Source of the DNA: JAAYYY01 sp964602995
GTDB taxonomy: Bacteria > Chloroflexota > Anaerolineae > Promineifilales > Promineifilaceae
Direction: 5' to 3'
Assembly (NCBI GenBank): GCA_964602995.1
Contig: CAZRTM010000101.1
Span: 1 to 15,960, forward strand
Length of the DNA stretch: 15,960 bases
This document shows positions 6,866-15,192 of this stretch, piece after piece. Within the stretch, counting starts at the first letter, position 1; each line of letters opens with the position of its first letter. The notes beneath the pieces are model-generated. The model searched no databases. It saw only the letters and a program-made list of their open reading frames with translations, and was not told the origin of the DNA. The position numbers and the translations under genes were made by a program.

Positions 6866-8116
6866 ATGATTGACTTTGAATTGCCAGAACGAATTCAGAA
6901 TGAGTTGAGCCTGGCGCGTATGGTGGCGGAACAGGTGATGCGCCCCAATTCGCGCCGCTATGACGAGGCAGAGCACGAACGGCCGGTTGAGTACATCGAT
7001 ATGATGTGGCAGGTGCTGCGAGAGCAGAACAAGCGGCGTTATGAGAGAATGATGGAGAGCAATGGCGACAGGCCAAAGCGGGAAGGGCCAGATTGGTCTA
7101 CGGTGCGCCTGATTGCCCTGGTGGAGACATTGAGCTGGGGTGACGCAGGGATGTATCTCTGCACGCCAGATCCGCTGTTGGGCGGCGCGGCCATTCAGGC
7201 AGTGGGCACGCCGGAGCAGAAAGAGCGCTTCTTGAAGAAGTTTGGCGAGGGCGAGCCAAAATGGGGCGCTATGGCCATCACAGAACCGGGCGCCGGTTCA
7301 GACAATAGCGCCATGCGCACGACGGCTGTCCTGGACGAAGAAACGAACGAATGGGTGCTGAACGGTGAGAAGGTTTTCATCACCAACGGCAAACTGGCCT
7401 TGGAAGAGTCGGACGGTATTTGCGTGGTGTGGGCCACGGTTGATCCGGATGCGGGCCGCGCCGGCATTAAGTCATTCGTCGTGGAAGCTGATACGCCCGG
7501 CGTGACCATTGCCAAGCAGGAACATAAGCTGGGTATTCGCGTCAGCGACACGGTTTCCCTGTCGTTTAACAACGCCCGTATTCCATATGACAATATCCTG
7601 GGCAGCCCTGAGGTACAGACGGAGAAAAGTACCAAAGGGTTCAAGGGCGCGATGAAGACGTTCGATGCCAGCCGCCCGGCCGTGGCCGCGAGCGCCATGG
7701 GTGTGGCGCGGGCTGCTCTGGAGCTGGCGCAGGAAAAGCTGGCGGAAGAGGGTATTGAAGTAGATTACACCAAACCCCGACACGAGCTGAGCGCCTATGA
7801 ACGAGACCTGATTGAGATGGAAGCGCGGCAAAAGGCCGGATGGTTGCTGACGCTGAAGGCGACGGTCAAGATGGCGCACGGGCAGAGTAACCGCCTGGAG
7901 GCCAGCATGGCAAAGGCCAGGGCCGGCGAGACAGCGACGTATATCTCGCAGAAGGCTGTCGAAATGTTAGGCCCAGTGGGATATAGCCGTGAGCTGCTGG
8001 CGGAGAAGTGGATGCGTGATGCGAAAATCAATGATATCTATGAGGGTACGAAGCAGATCAATATGCTTATCGTGGCTCGTAGTATCCTTGGTTATTCGCG
8101 CAACGAATTGAAGTAA
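6866..8116 (+). CDS. Acyl-CoA dehydrogenase family protein, probable catalytic-Glu subunit
   Basis: The protein has 416 residues. It introduces the alpha,beta double bond into acyl-CoA, passing electrons to FAD and then to an electron transfer flavoprotein (family knowledge). The middle-domain motif ITEPGAGSD (138-146) and VLNGEKVFITNG (164-175) are intact. The catalytic base is present as E393 in IYEGTKQIN. The RxQFG FAD-contact segment of the C-terminal domain is absent: the equivalent region is IEVDYTKPRHELSAYE (about 297-312). QxxGGxG is altered to VEMLGPVG (365-372). These are the elements kept by the upstream subunit. Start ATG 6866 is preceded by AAGGGA at 6853-6858. A single-chain enzyme with weak FAD binding cannot be excluded. 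Confidence 0.9.
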   Translation: MIDFELPERIQNELSLARMVAEQVMRPNSRRYDEAEHERPVEYIDMMWQVLREQNKRRYERMMESNGDRPKREGPDWSTVRLIALVETLSWGDAGMYLCTPDPLLGGAAIQAVGTPEQKERFLKKFGEGEPKWGAMAITEPGAGSDNSAMRTTAVLDEETNEWVLNGEKVFITNGKLALEESDGICVVWATVDPDAGRAGIKSFVVEADTPGVTIAKQEHKLGIRVSDTVSLSFNNARIPYDNILGSPEVQTEKSTKGFKGAMKTFDASRPAVAASAMGVARAALELAQEKLAEEGIEVDYTKPRHELSAYERDLIEMEARQKAGWLLTLKATVKMAHGQSNRLEASMAKARAGETATYISQKAVEMLGPVGYSRELLAEKWMRDAKINDIYEGTKQINMLIVARSILGYSRNELK

Positions 8117-8130
8117 GATTGCCTTTAGGA

Positions 8131-8149
8131 ACCCCGAAAATGTAGGGGT
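8131..8149 (+). terminator. Weak hairpin after the second acyl-CoA dehydrogenase gene
   Basis: ACCCC (8131-8135) and GGGGT (8145-8149) form a 5-bp stem with a 9-base loop, 15 bp past the stop codon. Only a short T-rich stretch (ATCTTT) follows, so any termination would be partial. Listed as a possibility. Confidence 0.2.
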
Positions 8150-8278
8150 GATCTTTGCCTGTTGGCTCGCTTTATGTTATATGTGGGGCGGTTTGGCTAT
8201 GAGTGATTGAGCGGGACTGGCTGGACGTGGGAAGCTAGCGAGACCGCCAATAATTCACAAGGGAAGAGGTAAATAAAA

Positions 8279-8449
8279 ATGAAGAAGGAATTGAAGAACT
8301 ATCGTATTGTGTCTGACAATGGGGAAGCTTTGTTGATTTCGCAAGAGCGTTTTCAGAGCCTGTTGCAGACGCTCGAGGCCCTGGCAAAAGGGCAGAATGG
8401 CTCTCGTCCCGAGCGCACGGTCAAGCAGCCGGCGATGACCGGGGACTAG
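8279..8449 (+). CDS. Small protein, 56 residues, Phd/YefM-antitoxin-like segment (hypothetical)
   Basis: ATG 8279 is preceded by the strong ribosome binding site GAAGAGG (8263-8269), and the frame closes at TAG 8447-8449. The product begins MKKELKNYRIVSDNG and continues with EALLISQERFQSLLQTLEALA, followed by a polar tail rich in Arg, Lys and Pro. The stretch GEALLISQERFQSLLQTLEAL reads like the middle of Phd/YefM-type antitoxins (beta strand, then helix with 'LIS..x..SLL.TLE'). The normal N-terminal DNA-binding start of that family is shortened and no toxin gene is adjacent. It sits inside the beta-oxidation cluster, 81 bp upstream of the FadN-like gene. Translation looks likely from the ribosome binding site; the function is unknown. 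Confidence 0.6.
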   Translation: MKKELKNYRIVSDNGEALLISQERFQSLLQTLEALAKGQNGSRPERTVKQPAMTGD

Positions 8450-8530
8450 GCCTAGGCCCAGGCAGGTTTGAGTTTCGCGCCAATTGCCGGCTGAACTGTT
8501 CTTTTGGTGTAGGTTTGGAGGAAAGATTCC

Positions 8531-10915
8531 ATGTCGTTTGACATCGAGAAAGTAGCAGTTATTGGAGCCGGCACCATGGGCGGGGGCATTGCGGCCCATC
8601 TGGCCAACATCGGAATACCGGTTCTGCTGCTGGACATTGTACCACCGGATTTGAGTGATCAAGAAAAGGATGATCCGGCGGCACGCAACCGCATCGTGCG
8701 CCAGGGCTATGAGCGCATGAGGCAGGCGCGCCCGGCCAACCTGGCCAGCGATGATCGTGCACAGTTCATCGAGCTGGGTAACACCGAAGATGATTTCGAC
8801 CGCCTTGCCGAGTGTGACTGGATTGTCGAGGTCATCGTGGAGCGGTTGGAGCCTAAGCAGGCGCTGATGGCGCGTATCGAGGCGGTGCGCAAGCCGGGGA
8901 GTATCATCAGCAGCAACACGTCAGGCATTCCGATCAGCCAGATTGCAGAAGGCCGCTCTGAGGAGTTCAAAGCCCACTTCCTGGGTACGCACTTCTTTAA
9001 CCCGCCCCGTTATCTAAAGCTGCTTGAGATCATCCCCACAGAGGATACTGATCCGGCTGTGGTCGACGCCATGGTAGCGTTTGGACGGGACGTGTTGGGC
9101 AAAGGTGTGGTTGTAGCCAAGGATACGCCTAATTTCATTGCCAACCGTTTCTTTGCCATTGCCGGCGCCTTTGGCATTGAGTATGCGCTGGAGCACGGGT
9201 ATACGATTGAGGAAGTGGACAATCTGACCGGCCCACTCATCGGCCGGCCGAAAACTGCCACGTACCGCCTGCTGGACCTTGTTGGCCTGGATGTGATGGC
9301 CAACGTGAATGAGAATCTCTATGAGGCAACTGCACATGATCCCTACCGCGAAACGTTGCGGGGTGAGCATGCACCGGCGCTGATTAAAGGGATGATGGAC
9401 CGGGGCTGGTTGGGCAATAAGTCGAGGCAGGGTTTTTATAAGCAGGAGTTTGTCGATGGGCAGCGCCAGTTCTGGACGCTGGATCCGGAAACGCTGGAGT
9501 ACGGCCCACCGCAGAAAGTACGCTTCGATTCGGTAGGCCAGGTGCGCAAGATCGAGGATCTGGGAGAGCGCCTGCAGGCACTGCTGGAGCATGATGATCG
9601 AGCGGCCCAATACGTGCGCCACCTGCTCTACTTTAGTCTGGCCTACGCGGCGCACGTGGCCCCTGAGATTGCCTACAACATCCAGGATGTTGACGACGCA
9701 CTGCGCTGGGGCTTCAGCCATGAGGCGGGCCCCTTCGAGCTGTGGGATATGTTGGGCGTCCGCGAAACGGCCGAGAAGATGGAAGCGAACGGCTATGAGG
9801 TTGCGGAGTGGGTCCAGGACATGCTGGATAGCGGGCACGATGCTTTCTACCAGGATGGCCGCTACTATGACTTTGAGACGTGTGAGTATGAGCCGTTAAG
9901 AACGGACGAGAAAGTTATCAAGCTCGAGCAGTTGCGCGCGGCGGGAAAGGAAGTTGAGCGCAACGACAGCGCCAGCCTGCTGGATATGGGCGACGGCGTT
10001 GCCTTGCTTGAGTTCCACGCCAAGATGAATGCTGTGGACCAGGACATCATTGAGATGTGCTACACAGCGCTGGACCGCCTGCAGAGTGATTTTGATGCGC
10101 TGGTCATTGGCAATCAGGGAGACAATTTCTCGGTTGGCGCTAATATTGCCATGATTGGCATTGCCGCCGCCCAGGGAATGTGGGAGCAGATTGATGAGCT
10201 GGTCAGAAAGCTACAAACGGTTGCTCACCGGTTGCGTCACGCGCCTAAGCCGGTGGTGACAGCGCCGCACCAGCGTGTGTTGGGTGGTGGTGTCGAAATG
10301 GCGATGGCGGGCTGGACCAGCGTTGCGGATCACGAGACGTATATGGGCCTCGTGGAAGTCGGTGTGGGGCTGGTACCAGCGGGCGGCGGTTGTATGGAGC
10401 TACTTCGCCGCAAGGTGAACCCCGTGATGCGCACGGCGAATGCGGACGTGCTGCCGGTGTTGCAAGAGGTGTTTGAGCAAGTAGCGCTGGCAAAGGTGGG
10501 TGAAAGCGCCTGGCAGAGTAAGGAGCTGGGTTATTTGCGCCCGGGTGATCATATCGTGATGAACAGCGACCACCGCCTGGCAATGGCCAAACAGAAAGCA
10601 TTGCAACTGGTGGAGATGGGCGCCCGCCCGCCGGTCGATGAACCGGTATATGCTGCCGGACGTGACGCGCTGTCCGCGTTGCAACTGGGCGTGCAGTCGT
10701 TCGTCTGGGGCAAGTATGCTTCAGAGCACGATATGCTGATCGGTAAAAAGCTGGCGTATGTGTTGTGCGGTGGTGACCTGAGCGCGCCACAATGGGTAGA
10801 ACCGTCTTATATCCTGGACCTGGAGCGGGAGGTATTCCTTTCGCTGGCAGGTGAGCAGAAGAGCCAGGCGCGGATTATGCACATGTTGCAGCATGGCAAG
10901 CCGCTACGTAATTAG
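8531..10915 (+). CDS. fadN: 3-hydroxyacyl-CoA dehydrogenase / enoyl-CoA hydratase, FadN type
   Basis: The protein has 794 residues, with dehydrogenase first and hydratase last. This is the order of Bacillus FadN (about 790 residues), not of E. coli FadB/FadJ. The Rossmann motif GAGTMG is at 12-17, SSNTSG at 127-132, and catalytic H154 (HFFNPP) with E166. A second C-terminal dehydrogenase-type domain lies at about 200-410. The crotonase domain (about 480-680) keeps both expected acidic residues, E589 in GGGVEMAMAG and E609 in GLVEVGVGLVPAGGG, and the oxyanion-hole segment FSVGANI at 533-539. It should hydrate the enoyl-CoA and oxidise the resulting 3-hydroxyacyl-CoA with NAD+ in the cytoplasm. 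Start ATG 8531 has GGAGGA at 8517-8522. The thiolase gene starts 25 bp downstream, so the two are surely co-transcribed. Confidence 0.93.
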   Translation: MSFDIEKVAVIGAGTMGGGIAAHLANIGIPVLLLDIVPPDLSDQEKDDPAARNRIVRQGYERMRQARPANLASDDRAQFIELGNTEDDFDRLAECDWIVEVIVERLEPKQALMARIEAVRKPGSIISSNTSGIPISQIAEGRSEEFKAHFLGTHFFNPPRYLKLLEIIPTEDTDPAVVDAMVAFGRDVLGKGVVVAKDTPNFIANRFFAIAGAFGIEYALEHGYTIEEVDNLTGPLIGRPKTATYRLLDLVGLDVMANVNENLYEATAHDPYRETLRGEHAPALIKGMMDRGWLGNKSRQGFYKQEFVDGQRQFWTLDPETLEYGPPQKVRFDSVGQVRKIEDLGERLQALLEHDDRAAQYVRHLLYFSLAYAAHVAPEIAYNIQDVDDALRWGFSHEAGPFELWDMLGVRETAEKMEANGYEVAEWVQDMLDSGHDAFYQDGRYYDFETCEYEPLRTDEKVIKLEQLRAAGKEVERNDSASLLDMGDGVALLEFHAKMNAVDQDIIEMCYTALDRLQSDFDALVIGNQGDNFSVGANIAMIGIAAAQGMWEQIDELVRKLQTVAHRLRHAPKPVVTAPHQRVLGGGVEMAMAGWTSVADHETYMGLVEVGVGLVPAGGGCMELLRRKVNPVMRTANADVLPVLQEVFEQVALAKVGESAWQSKELGYLRPGDHIVMNSDHRLAMAKQKALQLVEMGARPPVDEPVYAAGRDALSALQLGVQSFVWGKYASEHDMLIGKKLAYVLCGGDLSAPQWVEPSYILDLEREVFLSLAGEQKSQARIMHMLQHGKPLRN

Positions 10916-10940
10916 AGAGGCAAGCAGAGGAGAGAACAGC

Positions 10941-12128
10941 ATGACAAGGGAAGCAGTTATCGTTGCCGGAGCGCGCACCGCCGTGGGGCGTGCGAAGAGG
11001 GGAACGACACGAAATACGCGCTCTGATGAGATGGGCGCTGCTGTAATCAGAAATCTGCTGGCACGGATAGACGGCGCTCTGGATCCGGCGGAAATTGATG
11101 ATGTGATTATCGGCTGTGCCATGCCCGAGGGCGTGCAGGGGCTGAACATGGCGCGAAACATCGCGCTGCGTGCGGGGTTGCCTGATGCCGTGGCTGCGGC
11201 AACGGTTAACCGTTTCTGCTCCAGCGGGTTGCAGACAATTGCGATGGCTGCCGAACGGATCATTGCTAATGGCGCCGACGTTATTGTGGCGGGCGGGGCG
11301 GAGACAATGAGCCTCGTTCCCATGACCGGCTATCGCATCAGCCCCAACCCCTGGTTGGTGGACGAGAAACCGGAAACGTACATGAGCATGGGCCTGACGG
11401 CTGAGCGCGTTGCCGATCAGTATGAGGTTTCGCGGCAGGCGCAGGATGAGTATGCGCTGCACAGCCACCAGAAGGCGGCGCGCGCCCAGGATGAAGATCG
11501 CTTTGCGGGCCAGATTGTGCCGCTGGAGATTGAAGAGGTGACGCCTGGCGAGAATGGCCCAGAGCGGCAGGTGGTGACCTTTGCCCAGGATGAACACGTG
11601 CGCCGTGACACAAGCCTGGAGCGATTGGCGGCGCTGAAGCCGGTGTTCCAGCAGGGTGGTACAGTCACAGCAGGGAACTCTTCGCCCTTGAGTGACGGGG
11701 CTGCCGCCGTTCTGGTCATGGAACGCAGCAAGGCGGAGGCATTGGGCTTGCAGCCGTTGTTGCGTTTTGTCGGTTTTGCCGTGGCCGGGGTGCCGCCCGA
11801 GATTATGGGCGTTGGACCGGTACAGGCTGTACCGAAGCTGCTGAAGCGCACCGGAATGAGCCTGGAGGATATTGACTTCGTGGAGCTGAATGAAGCGTTT
11901 GCGTCTCAGGCAGTGGCCGTCGTACGTGAGCTGGGCATTGACGAGGAAAAGCTAAACGTAGATGGCGGCGCGATTGCACTGGGCCATCCGCTCGGCGCCA
12001 CCGGAGCCAAACTCACGGTGCAGATTATGGACCAACTTCTGCGCAACAAGGCTCAGTTTGGGTTGGTGACGATGTGCGTCGGCGGCGGTATGGGGGCGGC
12101 TGCCATTTTCGAAAACGTCGCCGGTTAA
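10941..12128 (+). CDS. fadA: Acetyl-CoA C-acyltransferase (thiolase)
   Basis: This 395-residue thiolase catalyses the last step of beta-oxidation, cleaving 3-ketoacyl-CoA with CoA. All catalytic elements are visible: nucleophile C93 in NRFCSSGLQ, NEAF at 317-320, H349 in GHPLGATGAK and C379 in MCVGGGMG. ATG 10941 is chosen because it has GAGGAG at 10927-10932 and begins the family's usual N-terminus (REAVIVAGARTAVG). A longer frame from 10851 would overlap the upstream gene and is not supported. The FadN-FadA order matches the Bacillus fadNAE arrangement. A biosynthetic acetyl-CoA acetyltransferase is the alternative reading, but the context argues for degradation. Confidence 0.93.
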   Translation: MTREAVIVAGARTAVGRAKRGTTRNTRSDEMGAAVIRNLLARIDGALDPAEIDDVIIGCAMPEGVQGLNMARNIALRAGLPDAVAAATVNRFCSSGLQTIAMAAERIIANGADVIVAGGAETMSLVPMTGYRISPNPWLVDEKPETYMSMGLTAERVADQYEVSRQAQDEYALHSHQKAARAQDEDRFAGQIVPLEIEEVTPGENGPERQVVTFAQDEHVRRDTSLERLAALKPVFQQGGTVTAGNSSPLSDGAAAVLVMERSKAEALGLQPLLRFVGFAVAGVPPEIMGVGPVQAVPKLLKRTGMSLEDIDFVELNEAFASQAVAVVRELGIDEEKLNVDGGAIALGHPLGATGAKLTVQIMDQLLRNKAQFGLVTMCVGGGMGAAAIFENVAG

Positions 12129-12181
12129 TGGTTAATTAGCCTGCCGCGACCTCATCAGCTAGTGGCGTGAGCCGCCGGTCG

Positions 12182-12211
12182 TTGCTAAAAATGGGCCCAT
12201 ATAGCTAACAT
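12182..12211 (+). promoter_or_regulatory. Possible promoter of the MFS gene
   Basis: TTGCTA (12182-12187) and TAACAT (12206-12211) are separated by 18 bp, each matching the consensus at about four of six bases. A transcript from here would begin within a few bases of ATG 12221, so the mRNA might be nearly leaderless. This would fit the absence of a Shine-Dalgarno. Weak prediction. Confidence 0.25.
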
Positions 12212-12220
12212 ACAACTAGC

Positions 12221-13441
12221 ATGCAGCTAACATCTATTCTCGACCGGCTTTCTTCTGGCGCACTGTTTATTGCCGCCAGCCATATGACGCTCGAGCTAAC
12301 CAACAACTTTCTTCCCGTTGCCTATCCCCTCTTCATCGAGGAGTTGGGGCTGAGTTACGCTCAAATTGGCGTCGTGGCGCTCGTGGCCTCGAGTGCCGCT
12401 ACCATTCTGCAACCACTTTTTGGCTACCTCTCGGACCGTTTTAACTCCAGGCTATTGCTCCTTCTTAGCATCATCTGGATCGGCACCATTATGGGCCTGG
12501 CGGGGCTGGCGCCTTCCTATGCGTTGCTTATCCTGGTTGTGGGCCTTGGCGGGCTGGGTTCGGCTGCTTTTCACCCGGCAGCGGCGTCGCTGGCGACAGC
12601 GGCGGCAGGCCGGCGGCGCGGAGCGGCTATGTCCCTGTTCTCGGTCGGGGGTAACCTGGGCGCGGCGCTTAGCCCACTGCTGGTAGGCGCGGCCATCTTG
12701 CGCCTTGGCCTGCCTGGAACCACGTTCCTGATACCCCTCAGCTGGCTCTTCGGCCTGATCCTGTTCTTACAGCTAGGTAATTTGCCGGCCGATGCACGCC
12801 TGGAGGAAAGACGGCGCAACGCGGTTGGAAACAGTGCGCAGAAAGCGGAAGTAAGAGTTGGGCCATGGCTGGCCGTCATCCTTGTCATTTCGATGACGGC
12901 GGCTCGCTCCTGGGTCCAGGGTGCATTGAACACCTATTTGCCGGAATGGTTGCAGAGCCAGGGCTGGTCTCCGGAGAATGCCAACACGATGCTTTCGGTG
13001 CTCCTCGTCTCCATGGCAGTGGGTAGTCTGACCGGCGGCACCGTTTCGGACCGTGTGGGGCGCTTGCCTGTGGTGCTGACCAGTTTTATTTTGCTGGGGC
13101 CAGTTCTGTGGCTTCTGTTGCACACGTCGGGCATCGTGCAAGTGGCAGCTATTGCCGTGCAGGGAGCGATGATTGGCCTGACGTTCCCCGTCACGTTGTT
13201 GATGGCCCAGGAATCATGGCCACAGGCTGTAGGATTGGCCTCATCGCTGGCGATTGGGGTTGGTTGGCTGCCCGGTGGTATGGGAGCGTGGTTTGTTGGC
13301 ACGCTTGCCGACCGTACTTCCCTGACCACAGGCCTGACAACGCTGATGGTCGTCCCCCTTGCCGGCATTCTGGCCGCCCTTCTATTCTGGATGCGCTATC
13401 ATAGGACCTCAGTTACTGCGGGCGAAATTCCAGCGAAATGA
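12221..13441 (+). CDS. MFS transporter, fosmidomycin-resistance (Fsr)-like
   Basis: This 406-residue integral membrane protein is predicted to have about 12 helices. The first helix region reads SHMTLELTNNFLPVAYPLF. The loop after helix 2 has the MFS signature GYLSDRF, and its repeat in the second half reads GTVSDRVGR. GSAAFHPAAASLA near the middle of the N-half matches the conserved 'FHP' segment of the Fsr family from memory. It probably exports small molecules driven by protons; the substrate cannot be told from sequence. The gene starts 92 bp after the thiolase gene, without a recognisable Shine-Dalgarno, and may have its own promoter. Its last 29 bp overlap the 3' end of the convergent methyltransferase gene. 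Confidence 0.85.
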   Translation: MQLTSILDRLSSGALFIAASHMTLELTNNFLPVAYPLFIEELGLSYAQIGVVALVASSAATILQPLFGYLSDRFNSRLLLLLSIIWIGTIMGLAGLAPSYALLILVVGLGGLGSAAFHPAAASLATAAAGRRRGAAMSLFSVGGNLGAALSPLLVGAAILRLGLPGTTFLIPLSWLFGLILFLQLGNLPADARLEERRRNAVGNSAQKAEVRVGPWLAVILVISMTAARSWVQGALNTYLPEWLQSQGWSPENANTMLSVLLVSMAVGSLTGGTVSDRVGRLPVVLTSFILLGPVLWLLLHTSGIVQVAAIAVQGAMIGLTFPVTLLMAQESWPQAVGLASSLAIGVGWLPGGMGAWFVGTLADRTSLTTGLTTLMVVPLAGILAALLFWMRYHRTSVTAGEIPAK

Positions 13442-14288
13442 AGCTCAGCGGGACAGAGCGCGGCTCCATGCCGGCCACACGCTGCCATGTCTCGTCAGGT
13501 AGATGCCAATAGTTGGGCGTCATTTGCAGCAGAGTGGTGAGGGCGTTGTTATCGAGTGTGATCTCGTACTGCAGCACGTGGCGTTCCTCCAGCCGGAATA
13601 GTGGCTCCATCTGCGCTATGAGCTTATCTTCCTTGTCCTCTTCAATGTCTAGAAGCGATAAATCATGCCTCAGAGGAACCAGATGGGTGGGACCTGGCAT
13701 AACGATGAATAGGGCGCCATTCTGACGCATGACGCGATGAAATTCAGCGGGGTTACGTGGCGCAAAGAGGTTCAGGAGCAGGTCAACGGTTCCCCCGGCA
13801 AAAAGAAAGCGCCTGTAGGTATCGGCCACGAAGAACGTGATCTCTTTGTATTGCCCGGCCGCCAGTCGCACAGCATCCCTGGAAAGATCCATGCCGAATT
13901 GACAGAAGGCGCGGCCAGGGAAATGATGGGCGAGGAACTGCTGTAAGCGTCCCAGATAGTAGCCTTCGCCGCAGCCGGCGTCGAGAATGGTGTATGGCGC
14001 TTGATGGGGGTGCGGCTGCCTGCGAATGATGGCTTCTGCCCGCCGGTTTAGGTGATCAGACAACGGCTGGTAGTGACCTGCTTCCAGAAACCGGCGGCGC
14101 GCTCTGAGCATTTCTCTGGCATCACCCCGAATGGCAGGTTGCGAGCCTGTAGAGAGCAGAAGGTTAACGTAACCCTGGCGGGCGATGTCGAAGGTGTGCC
14201 CGGCCGGACAGCGATAGGTGTTGGCCTTGATTTGCAACGGCCGATCGCATACGGGACAGCGCAGCAGCGTGGAGCAGGAGCCTGGCAA
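13413..14288 (-). CDS. rlmA: 23S rRNA (guanine-N1)-methyltransferase, RlmA/TlrB family
   Basis: The protein has about 291 residues. An N-terminal zinc knuckle is formed by C11-x2-C14 (CPVC), C27 and H31 (CPAGH), followed by FDIARQGYVNLL, which is typical of RlmA. The SAM site is LDAGCGEGYY, with the acidic GMDLS strand after it. VDLLLNLFAP and PGPTHLVPLR are characteristic of RlmA proteins, which methylate G745 or G748 of 23S rRNA; TlrB-type members give macrolide resistance. No ATG fits this frame. TTG 14288 is chosen because GGAG lies 10 bases upstream (14299-14302); TTG 14309 would add seven residues. It lies 48 bp downstream of the stress-protein gene on the same strand and probably shares its transcript. 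Confidence 0.9.
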   Translation of the reverse strand: MPGSCSTLLRCPVCDRPLQIKANTYRCPAGHTFDIARQGYVNLLLSTGSQPAIRGDAREMLRARRRFLEAGHYQPLSDHLNRRAEAIIRRQPHPHQAPYTILDAGCGEGYYLGRLQQFLAHHFPGRAFCQFGMDLSRDAVRLAAGQYKEITFFVADTYRRFLFAGGTVDLLLNLFAPRNPAEFHRVMRQNGALFIVMPGPTHLVPLRHDLSLLDIEEDKEDKLIAQMEPLFRLEERHVLQYEITLDNNALTTLLQMTPNYWHLPDETWQRVAGMEPRSVPLSFISLEFRPQ

Positions 14289-14336
14289 CGAATCGTTTCT
14301 CCGGGTCAAACCACATTGTAAAAAAGGGCTGTTGGT

Positions 14337-15179
14337 TTAGTGAGTTGAACGCTTGGGTTGTTGTAGGACGAGAACGGGACGTGTCACCTCGTGTATAATC
14401 TGGCGGGCGATATCGTCCAGTAGTAGCCGTTGCCAACCTTCGGCGCGGTGGGCGCCGATGACGATCAGATCGTAGTTTCCGTGAGCTGCCTCGGCCAGAA
14501 TCTCATCTACCACTCTGCCGTGCCGCACTTTGGGCTGGGATTGGGCCGGGGATTCCTGCAGAATCTCCATATCGTACTCCAGCCATTCGCCTTCGGGCGT
14601 GCGCGCTTTCATAAGCGATTCAGCATCAGCGCGCAACTCCCAGCCCCGGATACCGGGTGCGGCGCCGATCTGGGACATAACATGTAGAACCGTAACGTCG
14701 GTCTCGGGTGTCAGGAATTCTGGCAGACGAGTGGTGAAGCGTTCCAGCAGCGGATCTTCGGCGACGCCGCTATCACAAACAAGGATGGTGTTGAAGTCCG
14801 ATGTGGGGACCTTGGCTATGAGCACAGGGCAGTGGGCCTGTATGATCACCTTTTCGGATGTTGGGCTAAGCAGGCGGGAAAGCAGCGTGTGTTGGCTACG
14901 CTCACCAAGGACGATCAGATCGTAATTACCTTCGCGCGCTTCGCTGACAATCTCGGTTGCTGCTTCTCCATACCGGACTTTTTGGACCGGTTCCTCTACC
15001 CCAGGTGGAAGGTGTGTCACTGCTTGCTGAAGTCGCCTGACGCCAATCTCATGGGCGTTGCGGTTCTTGACGACTGTGAGTATTGTGGGGCTGGCTCCAA
15101 CGAACTGAGCGACAGCGCCCCCCACTTGAATGGCCAGAGTTGAGTGTGGAGAACCCCCTGTAGCAATTAAGATATGCAT
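14337..15179 (-). CDS. Universal stress protein, two tandem UspA domains
   Basis: The protein has 280 residues in two Usp repeats (about 1-125 and 130-275). Each has the conserved GNYDLIV strand (84-90 and 234-240) and ends in a CPVLIAK or RPVLVLQ strand. The ATP-binding Usp signature (G-x2-G-x9-G-S/T) is degenerate in both copies: G92-E-R-S95 followed by SPT, and G242-A-H-R245 followed by DD. ATP binding is therefore doubtful. Start ATG 15179 is preceded by AGAGG (plus-strand 15185-15189). The gene is downstream of a phosphate-cotransporter-like membrane protein and upstream of rlmA. Usp domains next to or fused with ion transporters are common, so a regulatory role towards the neighbour is conceivable but unproven. 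Confidence 0.88.
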   Translation of the reverse strand: MHILIATGGSPHSTLAIQVGGAVAQFVGASPTILTVVKNRNAHEIGVRRLQQAVTHLPPGVEEPVQKVRYGEAATEIVSEAREGNYDLIVLGERSQHTLLSRLLSPTSEKVIIQAHCPVLIAKVPTSDFNTILVCDSGVAEDPLLERFTTRLPEFLTPETDVTVLHVMSQIGAAPGIRGWELRADAESLMKARTPEGEWLEYDMEILQESPAQSQPKVRHGRVVDEILAEAAHGNYDLIVIGAHRAEGWQRLLLDDIARQIIHEVTRPVLVLQQPKRSTH

Positions 15180-15192
15180 ATGAACCTCTATT

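Noticed and set aside
9014..9838. 274-residue antisense open frame
   Set aside because: It is a shadow of the FadN-like gene without recognisable domains or a convincing start.
10851..10940. Extended start for the thiolase
   Set aside because: It would overlap the upstream coding end, adds non-homologous residues, and the internal ATG 10941 has the ribosome binding site.
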